A DNA stretch of 11,859 nt from Pseudomonadota bacterium. Lineage in GTDB: Bacteria > Pseudomonadota > Gammaproteobacteria > Acidithiobacillales > Acidithiobacillaceae. The stretch spans positions 1-11,859 of the forward strand of contig JAKAFG010000042.1 in the NCBI GenBank assembly GCA_021818125.1. The letters run 5' to 3'. Position 1 is the first letter of the stretch. The number at the start of each line of letters is the position of its first letter. Made by a program: the position numbers and the translations under genes. Positions 1-7,571 of the stretch are shown one piece after another. The notes under the pieces are model-generated. The model was not told the DNA's origin. It worked only from the letters and a program-made list of their open reading frames with translations, and made no database searches.

Positions 1-412
1 GATTAAAGATGTGTCTGTCCACCAGACCGACACCCTTGAGCGTACCATTCACCTCACTTTTGGAAAAAGCCTTGATGCCCGTCATCTTGATACCGGAGAT
101 GATGGGCCGCTCCTGCACGATGACCAGCAGATTGTCGTCAGAGCGGGCAATGGTCACATCCTTGAAGAATCCCGTAGAATAGAGATCCTTGATGGCCTGC
201 TGCGCCTTCTGGTCATCCACCTGCTCGCCAATATGGATGGGCAGGTAGTTGTAGACTGTGCCGGGTGCAATGTGCTCCAGGCCACGAATTTCTATATTCT
301 TGACCGTAAAGGGCGTAAATGCCCAGGCTGGCGCCGCCCAAGCGGCGGCAACACAAGCCACACCGGCAGCGAAAAGGATGGGAGAGGCCGAACTGAGGCT
401 GAATTTTTTCAC
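1..412 (-). CDS. bamA: Outer membrane protein assembly factor BamA, N-terminal part (cut by window edge)
   Basis: BamA is the essential Omp85 barrel that inserts beta-barrel proteins into the outer membrane. Only the first 137 codons are present; the gene runs off the low-coordinate edge. The start is a GTG at 412-410 whose bases overlap the rseP stop (GTGA, 4-base overlap), which suggests translational coupling. The protein begins with a Sec signal peptide: a basic VKKF start, a hydrophobic core, and a cleavage site after AWA at about residue 31. The mature part opens with FTPFTVKNIEIRGLEHI, typical of the first POTRA domain, followed by a DLYSTGFFKDV segment and the start of POTRA2 (about residue 105 on). 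Position directly after rseP is the usual order in gamma- and betaproteobacteria. The barrel is not in the window, so the call rests on the POTRA sequence and context. Confidence 0.93.
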   Translation of the reverse strand, partial: MKKFSLSSASPILFAAGVACVAAAWAAPAWAFTPFTVKNIEIRGLEHIAPGTVYNYLPIHIGEQVDDQKAQQAIKDLYSTGFFKDVTIARSDDNLLVIVQERPIISGIKMTGIKAFSKSEVNGTLKGVGLVDRHIFN

Positions 413-1767
413 GGTGTCAACAATCTCATAATATCATTGTAGAAGGCGAAGGACATGAGCATCAGAAGCAGCACTATACCGATCTGCTGCGCTTTTTGCA
501 CCACCGCCGCAGGGAGTGGTTTACCACGCACCATTTCCACGGCATAAAACACCAGGTGGCCCCCATCCAGAATCGGAATGGGCAGAAGATTAAGCACCCC
601 CAGACTGATACTGATCAGCCCGAGAAAAGACAAAAATGGCGCCAGACCGGCTTGTGCAGACTGCCCGGCAAATTCCGCGATGGCAATCGGACCGCTGATA
701 TTATCCGGGGATACAAAACCCTGCACCATCCGCACGATCATCTCGACGGTCATGAGCGACATCTGCCAAGTCGTTCGCACCCCGTAGATCAGGCCCTCCA
801 GAGGGCCTCGCTCGCGCAGTACGATCAAATTTTTGGGCAACGGTGCCATGATGACGCCGATACGACCTACCGGCTTTCCGCCCTTGTCGAGAAACATCTG
901 CGGGGTGAGACTTACGGCTTTTGCAAGCCCTTGCGCCGTCAGATAGCGTAGCTGGATGACTTTATCGGGGTGCGACTCGACATGCCGGGCCAGACTCTCC
1001 CAACTGGGAATCGGATGACCATTCATGGCGACAATGCGGTCTCCTGCCCGCAACCCGGCCAGTTGTGCCGGGCTATGCGGCTCTACAGCACCGATGACGG
1101 CGGGCAGGTAAGGCTCCATCCCAATAACTTTACTGATAAAGTCTGGCCCCACCGTGTCAGTAGTAAGCGTCTGCAGAGACAGCACGTGGGTCATCTGAGC
1201 ACCGTCACTACGCATCGTCTGCAGGGTCACCGGGGTGCGTGCAACCGCTGCTGAGAGGAGTCCCATACGCATATCCTCCCAGGTATAGACAGGCCGCCCG
1301 TCGAGCATCGTGATACGTTCGCCCGGATGCAATTGCGCCTGAGCCGCAAGGGAATGATCCTGTACCAGACCGACGATGGGTGCCAATCCCGGGATGCCGA
1401 GCCATGCCACTCCCGCATAAGCCACGATGGCAAACAGGAGGTTGGCCATCGGTCCCGCCAAGGCAATCAAAAAGCGTTTACCGGGCGCAAGGTTATCAAA
1501 GGCCCGTTTACTGTCTTCGGCCGGGACTGGCTCACCACCCTGTTCGCCGAGCATTTTGACGTAGCCGCCCAGGGGTAGTGCGGCAATCACATATTCCGTC
1601 TGATCCCGCCCCCAACGGCGACTGATCAGGGTCGGCCCAAAGCCTATACTAAACCTAAGTATCTTGATGCCCATCAATTTGGCAACCGCGAAATGACCAG
1701 ATTCGTGGATCAGCACGAGGATGCCGATAGCCAGAATAAAGGCCCCTATGGTTTCAAGAATCTGCAT
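409..1767 (-). CDS. rseP: RIP zinc metalloprotease RseP (site-2 protease)
   Basis: This inner-membrane zinc protease makes the second, intramembrane cut in anti-sigma factors such as RseA, releasing the envelope-stress sigma factor, and also clears signal-peptide remnants in the family. At 452 aa it matches the usual length (about 450). The zinc motif HESGH sits at residues 21-25 in the first membrane helix, and the third metal ligand is D401 in the C-terminal NLLPIPILDGG motif (393-403). Two PDZ domains lie in the periplasmic region: a degenerate one at about 115-200 and a clearer one at about 220-300 (LAGLRAGDRIVAMNG). C-terminal hydrophobic helices follow. It starts with ATG 15 bases after dxr and its TGA stop overlaps the bamA GTG. 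No rseA-like gene is in the window, so the substrate here is inferred from the family. Confidence 0.97.
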   Translation of the reverse strand: MQILETIGAFILAIGILVLIHESGHFAVAKLMGIKILRFSIGFGPTLISRRWGRDQTEYVIAALPLGGYVKMLGEQGGEPVPAEDSKRAFDNLAPGKRFLIALAGPMANLLFAIVAYAGVAWLGIPGLAPIVGLVQDHSLAAQAQLHPGERITMLDGRPVYTWEDMRMGLLSAAVARTPVTLQTMRSDGAQMTHVLSLQTLTTDTVGPDFISKVIGMEPYLPAVIGAVEPHSPAQLAGLRAGDRIVAMNGHPIPSWESLARHVESHPDKVIQLRYLTAQGLAKAVSLTPQMFLDKGGKPVGRIGVIMAPLPKNLIVLRERGPLEGLIYGVRTTWQMSLMTVEMIVRMVQGFVSPDNISGPIAIAEFAGQSAQAGLAPFLSFLGLISISLGVLNLLPIPILDGGHLVFYAVEMVRGKPLPAAVVQKAQQIGIVLLLMLMSFAFYNDIMRLLTP

Positions 1768-1782
1768 TTGCTCTCAGGAAGG

Positions 1783-2958
1783 TCACTGCATACCCAATCT
1801 ATGGCGACTAAGATGGCGGACTGCAGCTTCCCGTGCGAGTCGATCGACGGCCAACACCGCATCCAGATGATCCGGGGCAGCAGGCTGTAATTCGCTGAGT
1901 GTGTCCTCAACAACGGCCGCAATACGCGAGAACGGCAGGGCGCCATCCAGGAATGCCTGCACCGCCACCTCATTAGCCGCATTCAGCACGGTCGCCGCGG
2001 CACCGCCCGCCCGCAGGGCATTAAAGGCCAACGCCAGACAGGGGAAACGTTGCAAATCGGGCTCTTCGAACTGCAAGTCCGGCCCGCGCGCCAGGTCCAG
2101 CGAAGAAACCCCACTTTCCATGCGCTCCGGATAGGCCAGGGCATGGGCAATGGGGGTGCGCATATCGGGGTTACCCAATTGCGCCAGCACGGAGCCATCC
2201 ACATATTCCACCATGGAATGAATAATGCTCTGCGGGTGGATCAGTACATCCATCTGGGATGCGGGGAGATTAAAGAGCCAATGCGCTTCGATAAGCTCCA
2301 GACCCTTATTCATCATGGTCGCGGAGTCTACGGAGATTTTCCGGCCCATGACCCAGTTGGGATGGGCGCAGGCCTGATCCGGCGTTACGGCCGCCAGGCG
2401 CTCCACAGGCCAGGTCCGGAAAGGTCCCCCGGAAGCCGTCAGCAGAATGCGGCGCACGCCTTTGCCTTCGGCAAAGCACTGGAATACGGCATTGTGCTCA
2501 CTGTCGATGGGGAGCAGTATCACCTGATGATGCCGCACCCGCTCCATGAACAGACTACCCGCCATCACCAGACATTCTTTGTTGGCCAGATAGACTTTTT
2601 TGCCAGACTCCACCGCCGCCAGGGTCGGTAACAAACCGGCGGCACCCACAATGGCCGCCATCACTTCATCGACACCTGGCATACGCGCTGCCTCTGCCAG
2701 CGCCTCCCGGCCGCTTTCCACACGAATATTCTTCAGACCTACATCACCCAGGGCAACGCGCAACTGCTGCGCGGCCTCTGGAGCGGCCATCACCACCAAC
2801 TCAGGATGATGCTGCTCGCACAGCGCCTGCATCTCTGCGACACGATGATTACCGGTGAGCGCAACGATCCGGAATTGATCGGGGTGGCGCGATACCACAT
2901 CCAGGGTGCTCTTGCCGATGGAGCCTGTAGCCCCGAGTATGCAGATGCCTCGTGTCAT
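1783..2958 (-). CDS. dxr: 1-deoxy-D-xylulose 5-phosphate reductoisomerase
   Basis: Dxr (IspC) converts 1-deoxy-D-xylulose 5-phosphate to 2-C-methyl-D-erythritol 4-phosphate using NADPH and a divalent metal, the committed step of the MEP isoprenoid pathway in the cytosol. The 391-aa product has the N-terminal NADPH loop GATGSIGKST (residues 9-18), LANKE at 124-128, the metal-binding IDSEHN segment (D152, E154), TASGG at 174-178, and the substrate/flap block HPNWVMGRKISVDSATMMNK (199-218). I chose the ATG at 2958 because it overlaps the cdsA stop as ATGA and aligns with known N-termini; an in-frame TTG at 2967 would add three residues (LVE). The residue after LANKE is Cys where E. coli has Ser; this position varies in the family. 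The pathway feeds UppS, encoded two genes upstream. Confidence 0.97.
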   Translation of the reverse strand: MTRGICILGATGSIGKSTLDVVSRHPDQFRIVALTGNHRVAEMQALCEQHHPELVVMAAPEAAQQLRVALGDVGLKNIRVESGREALAEAARMPGVDEVMAAIVGAAGLLPTLAAVESGKKVYLANKECLVMAGSLFMERVRHHQVILLPIDSEHNAVFQCFAEGKGVRRILLTASGGPFRTWPVERLAAVTPDQACAHPNWVMGRKISVDSATMMNKGLELIEAHWLFNLPASQMDVLIHPQSIIHSMVEYVDGSVLAQLGNPDMRTPIAHALAYPERMESGVSSLDLARGPDLQFEEPDLQRFPCLALAFNALRAGGAAATVLNAANEVAVQAFLDGALPFSRIAAVVEDTLSELQPAAPDHLDAVLAVDRLAREAAVRHLSRHRLGMQ

Positions 2959-3767
2959 TTCCACCAACCCAGATAATAAAGCCCGGCTACAAACACCGGG
3001 ATGCCCGCACTCATGCTGTCCAAGCGATCCAGCAGGCCGCCATGCCCCGGCAACAACTGGCCACTATCCTTGCAATCGGCGCGGCGTTTTAGAAAACTCT
3101 CGGAAAGATCTCCCAAGACCGCGAAAGCGCCCGTAACCAAGCCCAAAACAGCGCCGGAAAGGAGGCTCGAGCCTGCTGCACCTATCCACACCCAGGCGCC
3201 CAGTGTGCCCATAATGGCGCTGGCAAGCAAGCCGCCCAGTAAGCCCTCCCAAGTCTTGCCAGGGCTGATACGTGGCACTAATCGATGACGCCCCCAGATT
3301 TTACCGAATGTCATCGCACCCACATCATCCGCACTGATGACCAGAATCACCCATAACAAAAACTGTGGGGCACGCTGCTGCAAGGACAGACTGAACAACA
3401 AAGCAGGCAAAAGCACAGGAAAGACCGCCATAGCGCTCACCGGGCGCTGCCAGGCCGCGGCCCCGCGTAACAGAGAGGGCGGCATCAGCATCAGCAACAC
3501 CGCGAGCAACGCCCACCAGATCACACTGCCCTGTGCCAGCGCGGACCAGGGAAGATGCTGCGAGAAGATGAGCATCGGAGGCAGCGCTGCCAATACCAGC
3601 GCCAGCCCGTTTGGCCAGGCTATCAGACTGAGATGACCCCATTCCTGTCCTGCCAGGAACGCCAGCAACATGAGGAAAACGAGGAAAACGAGGAAAGGTG
3701 CCCAAAAGATCAGCACAAGAACCAGCAGGAATAACAAGGAAGCGGTAATCAGTCGCTGACGGAGCAA
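2955..3767 (-). CDS. cdsA: Phosphatidate cytidylyltransferase (CDP-diglyceride synthase)
   Basis: CdsA is a multi-pass inner-membrane enzyme that makes CDP-diacylglycerol from phosphatidic acid and CTP, the precursor of all major phospholipids. The 270-aa product is mostly hydrophobic and ends with the family signature: S224, K227-R228, K233-D234, PGHGG at 240-244, and DRLD at 247-250. An upstream ADDVGAMTFGK/SPGKTWEG block matches the conserved cytosolic loop. The start is inferred to be TTG at 3767: it is preceded by a strong GGAGG at 4-base spacing and gives LLRQRLITA, aligning with the E. coli start MLKYRLISA. This start lies inside uppS, giving a 19-base overlap. Residues about 24-32 are the triplet repeat FLVFLVFLM, encoded by a 9-bp tandem repeat (see repeat entry). 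The stop TGA overlaps the dxr ATG. Confidence 0.95.
   Translation of the reverse strand: MLRQRLITASLLFLLVLVLIFWAPFLVFLVFLMLLAFLAGQEWGHLSLIAWPNGLALVLAALPPMLIFSQHLPWSALAQGSVIWWALLAVLLMLMPPSLLRGAAAWQRPVSAMAVFPVLLPALLFSLSLQQRAPQFLLWVILVISADDVGAMTFGKIWGRHRLVPRISPGKTWEGLLGGLLASAIMGTLGAWVWIGAAGSSLLSGAVLGLVTGAFAVLGDLSESFLKRRADCKDSGQLLPGHGGLLDRLDSMSAGIPVFVAGLYYLGWWK
3672..3698. repeat. 9-bp tandem repeat (three copies) inside cdsA
   Basis: On the plus strand GAGGAAAAC occurs at 3672-3680 and 3681-3689, followed by GAGGAAAGG at 3690-3698. On the coding strand it encodes the FLV-FLV-FLM part of the first membrane region of CdsA. The unit is a multiple of three, so copy-number change would keep the frame. 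Seen directly; any functional meaning is unknown. Confidence 0.85.
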
Positions 3768-4510
3768 TCGTCCTCCAGCACCTGATCGCCCGTCCGTCCG
3801 AAGCGCCGTTGCCGATGCGCGAAAGATTGCAGGGCGTACTCCAAAGCCGTTCGGTCAAAATCCGGCCAAAGCGTATCACTGAAATAAAACTCGGTGTAAG
3901 CCAACTGCCAAACCAGGAAATTACTGATTCGCTCCTCACCACCGGTACGAATCAACAGGTCGGGCTCGGGGATGTCTGCCAGGCTGAGATACCGGGCAAT
4001 ATGTGCCTCAGAGAAGTCTTCAAAGGCGAGATCTCCCGCCTGCACTGCCGCCATGGCGGCGCGCGCTGCCTGCGCAATATCCCAACGTCCGCCGTAATTC
4101 ACCGCAAGATTGAGTTGGAGTCGCTTATTGTTAAGGGTGAGCGCCTCAGCCTCTTCGACGAGCTGGCGTATATCACGATCCAATGCACTGCGTTCGCCTA
4201 TGATGCACAGGCGAACGCCATTCTCATGGAGTTTACGGGCTTCTCGCCGTAACAAAAGGCGGAAGAGATTCATCAACAAACGCACTTCGAGGACCGGACG
4301 CCGCCAATTTTCGGTGCTGAAGGCAAAAAGCGTCAGGTAGGGAATGCCGAGATCCACGCAGGATTGCACCATTTCCCGTACCACTTCCGCACCGCGCCGA
4401 TGGCCAGCCACCCGCGGCAAGTGCTGACGGTAAGCCCAGCGGCCATTGCCATCCATAATGACGGCAATGTGGCGTGGCATAGCAGGCAGGCTTTCAGCAG
4501 CGGAAGACAT
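3749..4510 (-). CDS. uppS: Undecaprenyl diphosphate synthase (cis-prenyltransferase)
   Basis: UppS (IspU) adds eight cis isopentenyl units to farnesyl diphosphate to make the C55 carrier precursor for peptidoglycan and surface polysaccharides; it is a peripheral, cytosol-facing homodimer. The 253-aa protein matches the usual length. Visible motifs are IMDGNGRWA (18-26) with the catalytic/metal residue D20, GHRRGAE (36-42), LFAFSTENW (61-69), and RTGGEERISNF (188-198) with R188 and R194 binding diphosphate, followed by E207 in AYTEFYF. All are offset by six from the E. coli numbering. The ATG at 4510 is four bases after the frr stop, and a GGAGG within the end of frr lies 9 bases ahead of it. 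The 3' end overlaps cdsA by 19 bases. Confidence 0.98.
   Translation of the reverse strand: MSSAAESLPAMPRHIAVIMDGNGRWAYRQHLPRVAGHRRGAEVVREMVQSCVDLGIPYLTLFAFSTENWRRPVLEVRLLMNLFRLLLRREARKLHENGVRLCIIGERSALDRDIRQLVEEAEALTLNNKRLQLNLAVNYGGRWDIAQAARAAMAAVQAGDLAFEDFSEAHIARYLSLADIPEPDLLIRTGGEERISNFLVWQLAYTEFYFSDTLWPDFDRTALEYALQSFAHRQRRFGRTGDQVLEDDCSVSD
3768..3776 (-). promoter_or_regulatory. Ribosome binding site deciding the cdsA TTG start
   Basis: On the minus strand GGAGG (3776-3772) is followed by the four bases ACGA and then TTG. It lies within the last codons of uppS. No ATG or GTG in this frame nearby is as well placed, so this site is the main reason for accepting TTG as the cdsA start. Confidence 0.6.
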
Positions 4511-4514
4511 GAGA

Positions 4515-5075
4515 TCAGACCTCCATGAGGTCAGCTTCCTTCGCCTCCACCACCGCGTCCACTTCGTCGATAAAGCGGTCCGTCAGCTTCTGAAATTCTT
4601 CCTCGGCGCGCCGCTCTTCATCTTCCGAGATAGCTTTCTGCTTGTGCAGTTCTTTAACCTGAGAAATGCTGTCGCGACGGATGTTGCGAATAGCTACACG
4701 CGCACCCTCACCCTCCTGCCGGACCACTTTGACCATTTCCTTGCGGCGTTCTTCGGAGAGCGCCGGCAACGGAACCCGCACATTATCCGAACCTGCCACT
4801 GGATTCAGGCCCAGGCCGGCATCGCGGATTGCCTTATCAATCTTGGGAATCAGATTTTTTTCCCACGGCGTGACCAGCAGCGACCGGGCATCGGCGACCG
4901 AAACAGAAGCGACCTGTGCCAGGGGCGTCGGCGCCCCATAATAGTCCAATTGCACATGGTCAAGCAGCCCGGCACTGGCCCGGCCCGTCCGCAGCCGGGT
5001 GAGCTCTCCCTTCAGAGACTCAATGCTCTTCTTCATCCGGGTTTCGGAATCCTTTTTAATCTCTTGAATACTCAT
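4515..5075 (-). CDS. frr: Ribosome recycling factor
   Basis: RRF works with EF-G to split the post-termination ribosome so that its subunits can be reused. The 186-aa product is essentially the canonical length (185). It has the three-helix-bundle pattern: an N-terminal helix ending in LRTGRAS (28-34), a small beta domain (about 31-105) including YYGAPTPL and VTPWEKN, and two long charged C-terminal helices. The conserved arginines of the R-N-I-R-R segment (R130, R133) are present. The ATG at 5075 overlaps the pyrH stop as ATGA, so translation is probably coupled. It sits in the standard order pyrH-frr-uppS. Confidence 0.98.
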   Translation of the reverse strand: MSIQEIKKDSETRMKKSIESLKGELTRLRTGRASAGLLDHVQLDYYGAPTPLAQVASVSVADARSLLVTPWEKNLIPKIDKAIRDAGLGLNPVAGSDNVRVPLPALSEERRKEMVKVVRQEGEGARVAIRNIRRDSISQVKELHKQKAISEDEERRAEEEFQKLTDRFIDEVDAVVEAKEADLMEV

Positions 5076-5797
5076 GCAATCTCTCTGCGCACCGAAGTGC
5101 CTTCCTCTTCACCCAGCATCACCCGCATCAACGCGCCGGATTTATTGATGGAAAAAACGATGATCGGCATGTCGTTATCACGGCAAAGGGTGATGGCCGT
5201 TGCGTCCATGACCTGCAGATTCTGCTCTAGCACCTGACTATAGGACAGTTCCCGGTAGCGCATGGCCTCAGGGTGGGTAACCGGATCATCGGTGTAAACA
5301 CCATCGACCTTGGTTCCCTTAAGCACTACCTCGGCATTGATCTCCACAGCGCGCAGACTGGCCGCCGTATCGGTAGTGAAAAAGGGATTACCGGTACCAG
5401 CACCAAAAATCACGACCCGCCCCTTCTCCAGATGACGGATGGCCCGCCGCCGGATATAGGGCTCCGCCACTTGCTCAATATGCAGCGCCGACAGCACCCG
5501 GGTCGGCAAACCCAGATGTTCCAGGGCATCCTGCACTGCGAGCGCATTCATGACCGTCGCCAGCATGCCCATGTAGTCGGCGGTAGCGCGATCCATACCT
5601 TCGGCCGCCTTGGCCATACCCCGGAAGATATTGCCGCCACCAATCACGATAGCGACCTGTACTCCGGCATCAGAAACGTCCTTGATTTCCCGGGCCATAC
5701 GCTGCACGACCTCACGGTCCACACCATACTGGCCCTCGCCCATGAGCGCCTCCCCGCTGAGTTTGAGGAGGATGCGGGAATACACGGGCGCAGTCAT
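5072..5797 (-). CDS. pyrH: UMP kinase
   Basis: PyrH is the bacterial UMP kinase of the amino-acid-kinase fold; it phosphorylates UMP to UDP with ATP, acts as a hexamer, and in the family is activated by GTP and inhibited by UTP. The protein is 241 aa, the same as in E. coli. Visible motifs: LLKLSGEAL with K12, GGGNIFRG at 53-60 (phosphate binding), the DYMGMLATVMNALA block (74-87), and GTGNPFFTTDTAA at 134-146 for UMP and nucleotide binding. The ATG at 5797 follows the tsf TGA with no intervening base (TGAATG). The C-terminus overlaps frr by 4 bases. Confidence 0.98.
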   Translation of the reverse strand: MTAPVYSRILLKLSGEALMGEGQYGVDREVVQRMAREIKDVSDAGVQVAIVIGGGNIFRGMAKAAEGMDRATADYMGMLATVMNALAVQDALEHLGLPTRVLSALHIEQVAEPYIRRRAIRHLEKGRVVIFGAGTGNPFFTTDTAASLRAVEINAEVVLKGTKVDGVYTDDPVTHPEAMRYRELSYSQVLEQNLQVMDATAITLCRDNDMPIIVFSINKSGALMRVMLGEEEGTSVRREIA

Positions 5798-6676
5798 TCA
5801 GGACCCCCGGACTTGTGCCATGACCTCGGTGGCAAAATCTGCGGTGGGGGCCTTCTCAATCCCCTCACCCACCTCGAAGCGTACAAACTCCAGCACCTCA
5901 ACATCCGGGAAGCCCTGCACCAATTGACCGACAGTGCGATCAGGATCCTTGACGAAGGGCTGCCCGGTGAGCGCGATTTCATTGAGCAATTTGTTCAGGC
6001 GTCCGGAGATCATCTTCTCAATGATGTCTGCAGGCTTACCACTGTCTGCCGCCTGCGCAATGAGAATTTCTTTCTCACGGGCCAAACGCTCAGGAGAAAC
6101 CTGGCTGGGGTGGATCACCTCGGGACGTGCCGCCGCCACATGCATGGCCACATCGCGACCGAGTTCATTGGTAGCCGCCTGGCCTTCCAGAGCCACGAGC
6201 ACACCGATGCGGCTGCCATGGATATAGGCGCCGACCACACCCTCTTTGACCTGCAGATGCTGCAGACGGCGCAGGCTGATGTTCTCGCCGAGTTTGCTGA
6301 CCAGTCCCTTGCGGCGTTCTTCCACTTCCGCATTAGCCAGTAAGGCGTCCACTTCCTTGAACCCCTGCGCCAGGGCCTGCTCGGCACAATCTTTCGCCAG
6401 GGCCAGGAAATCTTCATTTTTGGCGACAAAATCGGTTTCACAGTTTACTTCGAGTACTACGCCCCGCTTCTGGTCGCCACTGAGGGCGGTGACAATGACC
6501 CCTTCTGCGGCTACCCGACCCGCCTTTTTGTCGGCCTTGGCCAGACCACGCGCGCGCAGGAGGTCGATAGCGGCCTCCATATCGCCATCGGCTTCGGTCA
6601 GTACCGTTTTACATTCCATCATGCCGGCGCCGGTACGCTCGCGCAGTTCTTTGACCTGTTGTGCACTGATAGCCAT
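5798..6676 (-). CDS. tsf: Translation elongation factor Ts
   Basis: EF-Ts is the guanine-nucleotide exchange factor that releases GDP from EF-Tu. The 292-aa protein is slightly longer than the E. coli one (283). The N-terminal UBA-like domain (about 1-55) carries LRERTGAGMMECKTVL, followed by the EF-Tu-contacting NCETDFVAKNEDF segment (78-90) whose TDFV core drives nucleotide release. Two core subdomains and a C-terminal region ending QVRGS follow. The start ATG at 6676 has a good AAGGAG site with 5-6 base spacing. The gap to rpsB is only 27 bases and holds no obvious attenuator, so the two genes are probably cotranscribed. Confidence 0.98.
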   Translation of the reverse strand: MAISAQQVKELRERTGAGMMECKTVLTEADGDMEAAIDLLRARGLAKADKKAGRVAAEGVIVTALSGDQKRGVVLEVNCETDFVAKNEDFLALAKDCAEQALAQGFKEVDALLANAEVEERRKGLVSKLGENISLRRLQHLQVKEGVVGAYIHGSRIGVLVALEGQAATNELGRDVAMHVAAARPEVIHPSQVSPERLAREKEILIAQAADSGKPADIIEKMISGRLNKLLNEIALTGQPFVKDPDRTVGQLVQGFPDVEVLEFVRFEVGEGIEKAPTADFATEVMAQVRGS

Positions 6677-6703
6677 GAATGCTCCTTGGTTCTGATGAAT
6701 GCT

Positions 6704-7456
6704 TTAGTCGGCGTCGATTTCGATCGTTTCTTCGTCGACCTCGACAAATTCGTCGAGCAGCGCTGATTCCCCACCCTGACGGCCGTCGAGAATGGCATCA
6801 GCCACCAGCGCGGCATACAGACGAATAGCGCGGGTGGCGTCATCATTACCGGGGATGGGATAGTCGATGAGCAGTGGATCACAGTTGCTGTCCACCACGC
6901 CGATCACCGGGATACCCAACTTGCGGGCTTCCAGCACGGCAATGTTTTCATGGCCGACGTCGATCACGAAGATGGCGTCCGGCAGACCGTTCATGTCTTT
7001 GATGCCGCCGAGGCTGCGCTCCAGCTTGTCGCGCTCGCGGGTCAGGGTGAGCACTTCTTTCTTCGTCAGCTTTTCCATGGTGCCGTCGGCCGCCATCTGA
7101 TCTAATTCATCAAGACGACGAATGGATTGACGGATGGTCTTGAAATTGGTCAGGGTACCACCCAACCAGCGCTGATTAACAAAGAAGGCGCTGCTGCGGC
7201 GGGCTTCCTGCTCGACCGCCTCGCGTGCCTGGCGCTTGGTGCCGACAAAAAGGACACGGCCATGCTTGCGGGAAATCTGCTCGATAAAGCTCAGCGCGGT
7301 GCGCAGCATCGGCAGGGTGTGTTCAAGGTTGATGATGTGAATGCGGTTACGCTCACCAAAGAGATATGGTGCCATCTTCGGATGCCAGTAACGGGATTGA
7401 TGACCAAAGTGGACGCCAGCTTCCAGCAGGGCGCGCATGGTTACATTGCTGCTCAT
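6704..7456 (-). CDS. rpsB: 30S ribosomal protein S2
   Basis: S2 binds late to the 30S subunit near its head-body junction and in enterobacteria represses its own operon through the mRNA leader. The product is 250 aa beginning MSSNVTMRALLEAGVHFGHQ, which aligns with the E. coli start MATVSMRDMLKAGVHFGHQ. The frame stays open for 22 codons further upstream, but that extension is unlike S2 and would bypass the GGAG site at 7467-7464, spaced 7 bases before this ATG. Conserved blocks include RNRIHIINLE, LFVGTKRQA, FFVNQRWLGGTLTN, and SLGGIKDMNGLPDAIFVID. The C-terminal tail is unusually rich in Asp and Glu (EFVEVDEETIEIDAD). It is the first gene of the rpsB-to-bamA cluster. Confidence 0.98.
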   Translation of the reverse strand: MSSNVTMRALLEAGVHFGHQSRYWHPKMAPYLFGERNRIHIINLEHTLPMLRTALSFIEQISRKHGRVLFVGTKRQAREAVEQEARRSSAFFVNQRWLGGTLTNFKTIRQSIRRLDELDQMAADGTMEKLTKKEVLTLTRERDKLERSLGGIKDMNGLPDAIFVIDVGHENIAVLEARKLGIPVIGVVDSNCDPLLIDYPIPGNDDATRAIRLYAALVADAILDGRQGGESALLDEFVEVDEETIEIDAD

Positions 7457-7567
7457 AGGGTTTCTCCAGTTTTCAAGGGTTATGATCCGCCACGCACCCG
7501 AGGCAGCCATCCTTGCGGACACCCGGCTGACCTGTATCGGTACGTGTGAGTATTAGGCCGAAGCCCA
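7457..7567 (-). promoter_or_regulatory. Structured 5' leader of rpsB, candidate S2 autoregulatory RNA
   Basis: Read on the minus strand, the leader has three elements. UGGGC-UUCG-GCCUA (7567-7554) is a five-pair hairpin with the extra-stable cUUCGg loop. Next, AGGUCAGCC (7533-7525) pairs with GGCUGCCU (7508-7501) with one bulged U; inside it, after a GGGU bulge, GUCC-GCAA-GGAU (7520-7509) closes on a GNRA tetraloop. Third, UCCGC (7519-7515) is also complementary to GCGGA (7490-7486), an alternative pseudoknot about 30 bases before the start codon. The GGAG ribosome site is at 7467-7464. S2 repression through its leader is established in E. coli; that this RNA does the same is inference. Confidence 0.5.
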
Positions 7568-7571
7568 GCGC

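Noticed and set aside
11..442. Open frame of 143 codons on the plus strand at the window start
   Set aside because: It is antisense to bamA, where a signal peptide and POTRA domain are evident.
2959..2967. TTG start of dxr at 2967
   Set aside because: The ATG at 2958 overlaps the cdsA stop in an ATGA arrangement and matches the usual Dxr N-terminus; the TTG adds only three residues.
4446..5237. Open frame of 263 codons on the plus strand
   Set aside because: It is antisense to frr and the ends of uppS and pyrH, whose motifs are complete on the minus strand.
5273..6343. Long open frame of 356 codons on the plus strand
   Set aside because: It lies antisense to pyrH and tsf, both unmistakable, and its translation resembles no family; GC-rich codon bias in the real genes produces open antisense frames.
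7457..7522. N-terminal extension of rpsB by 22 codons
   Set aside because: The extra residues do not resemble S2, the segment overlaps the structured leader, and the ATG at 7456 has a proper ribosome site and aligns with known S2 starts.
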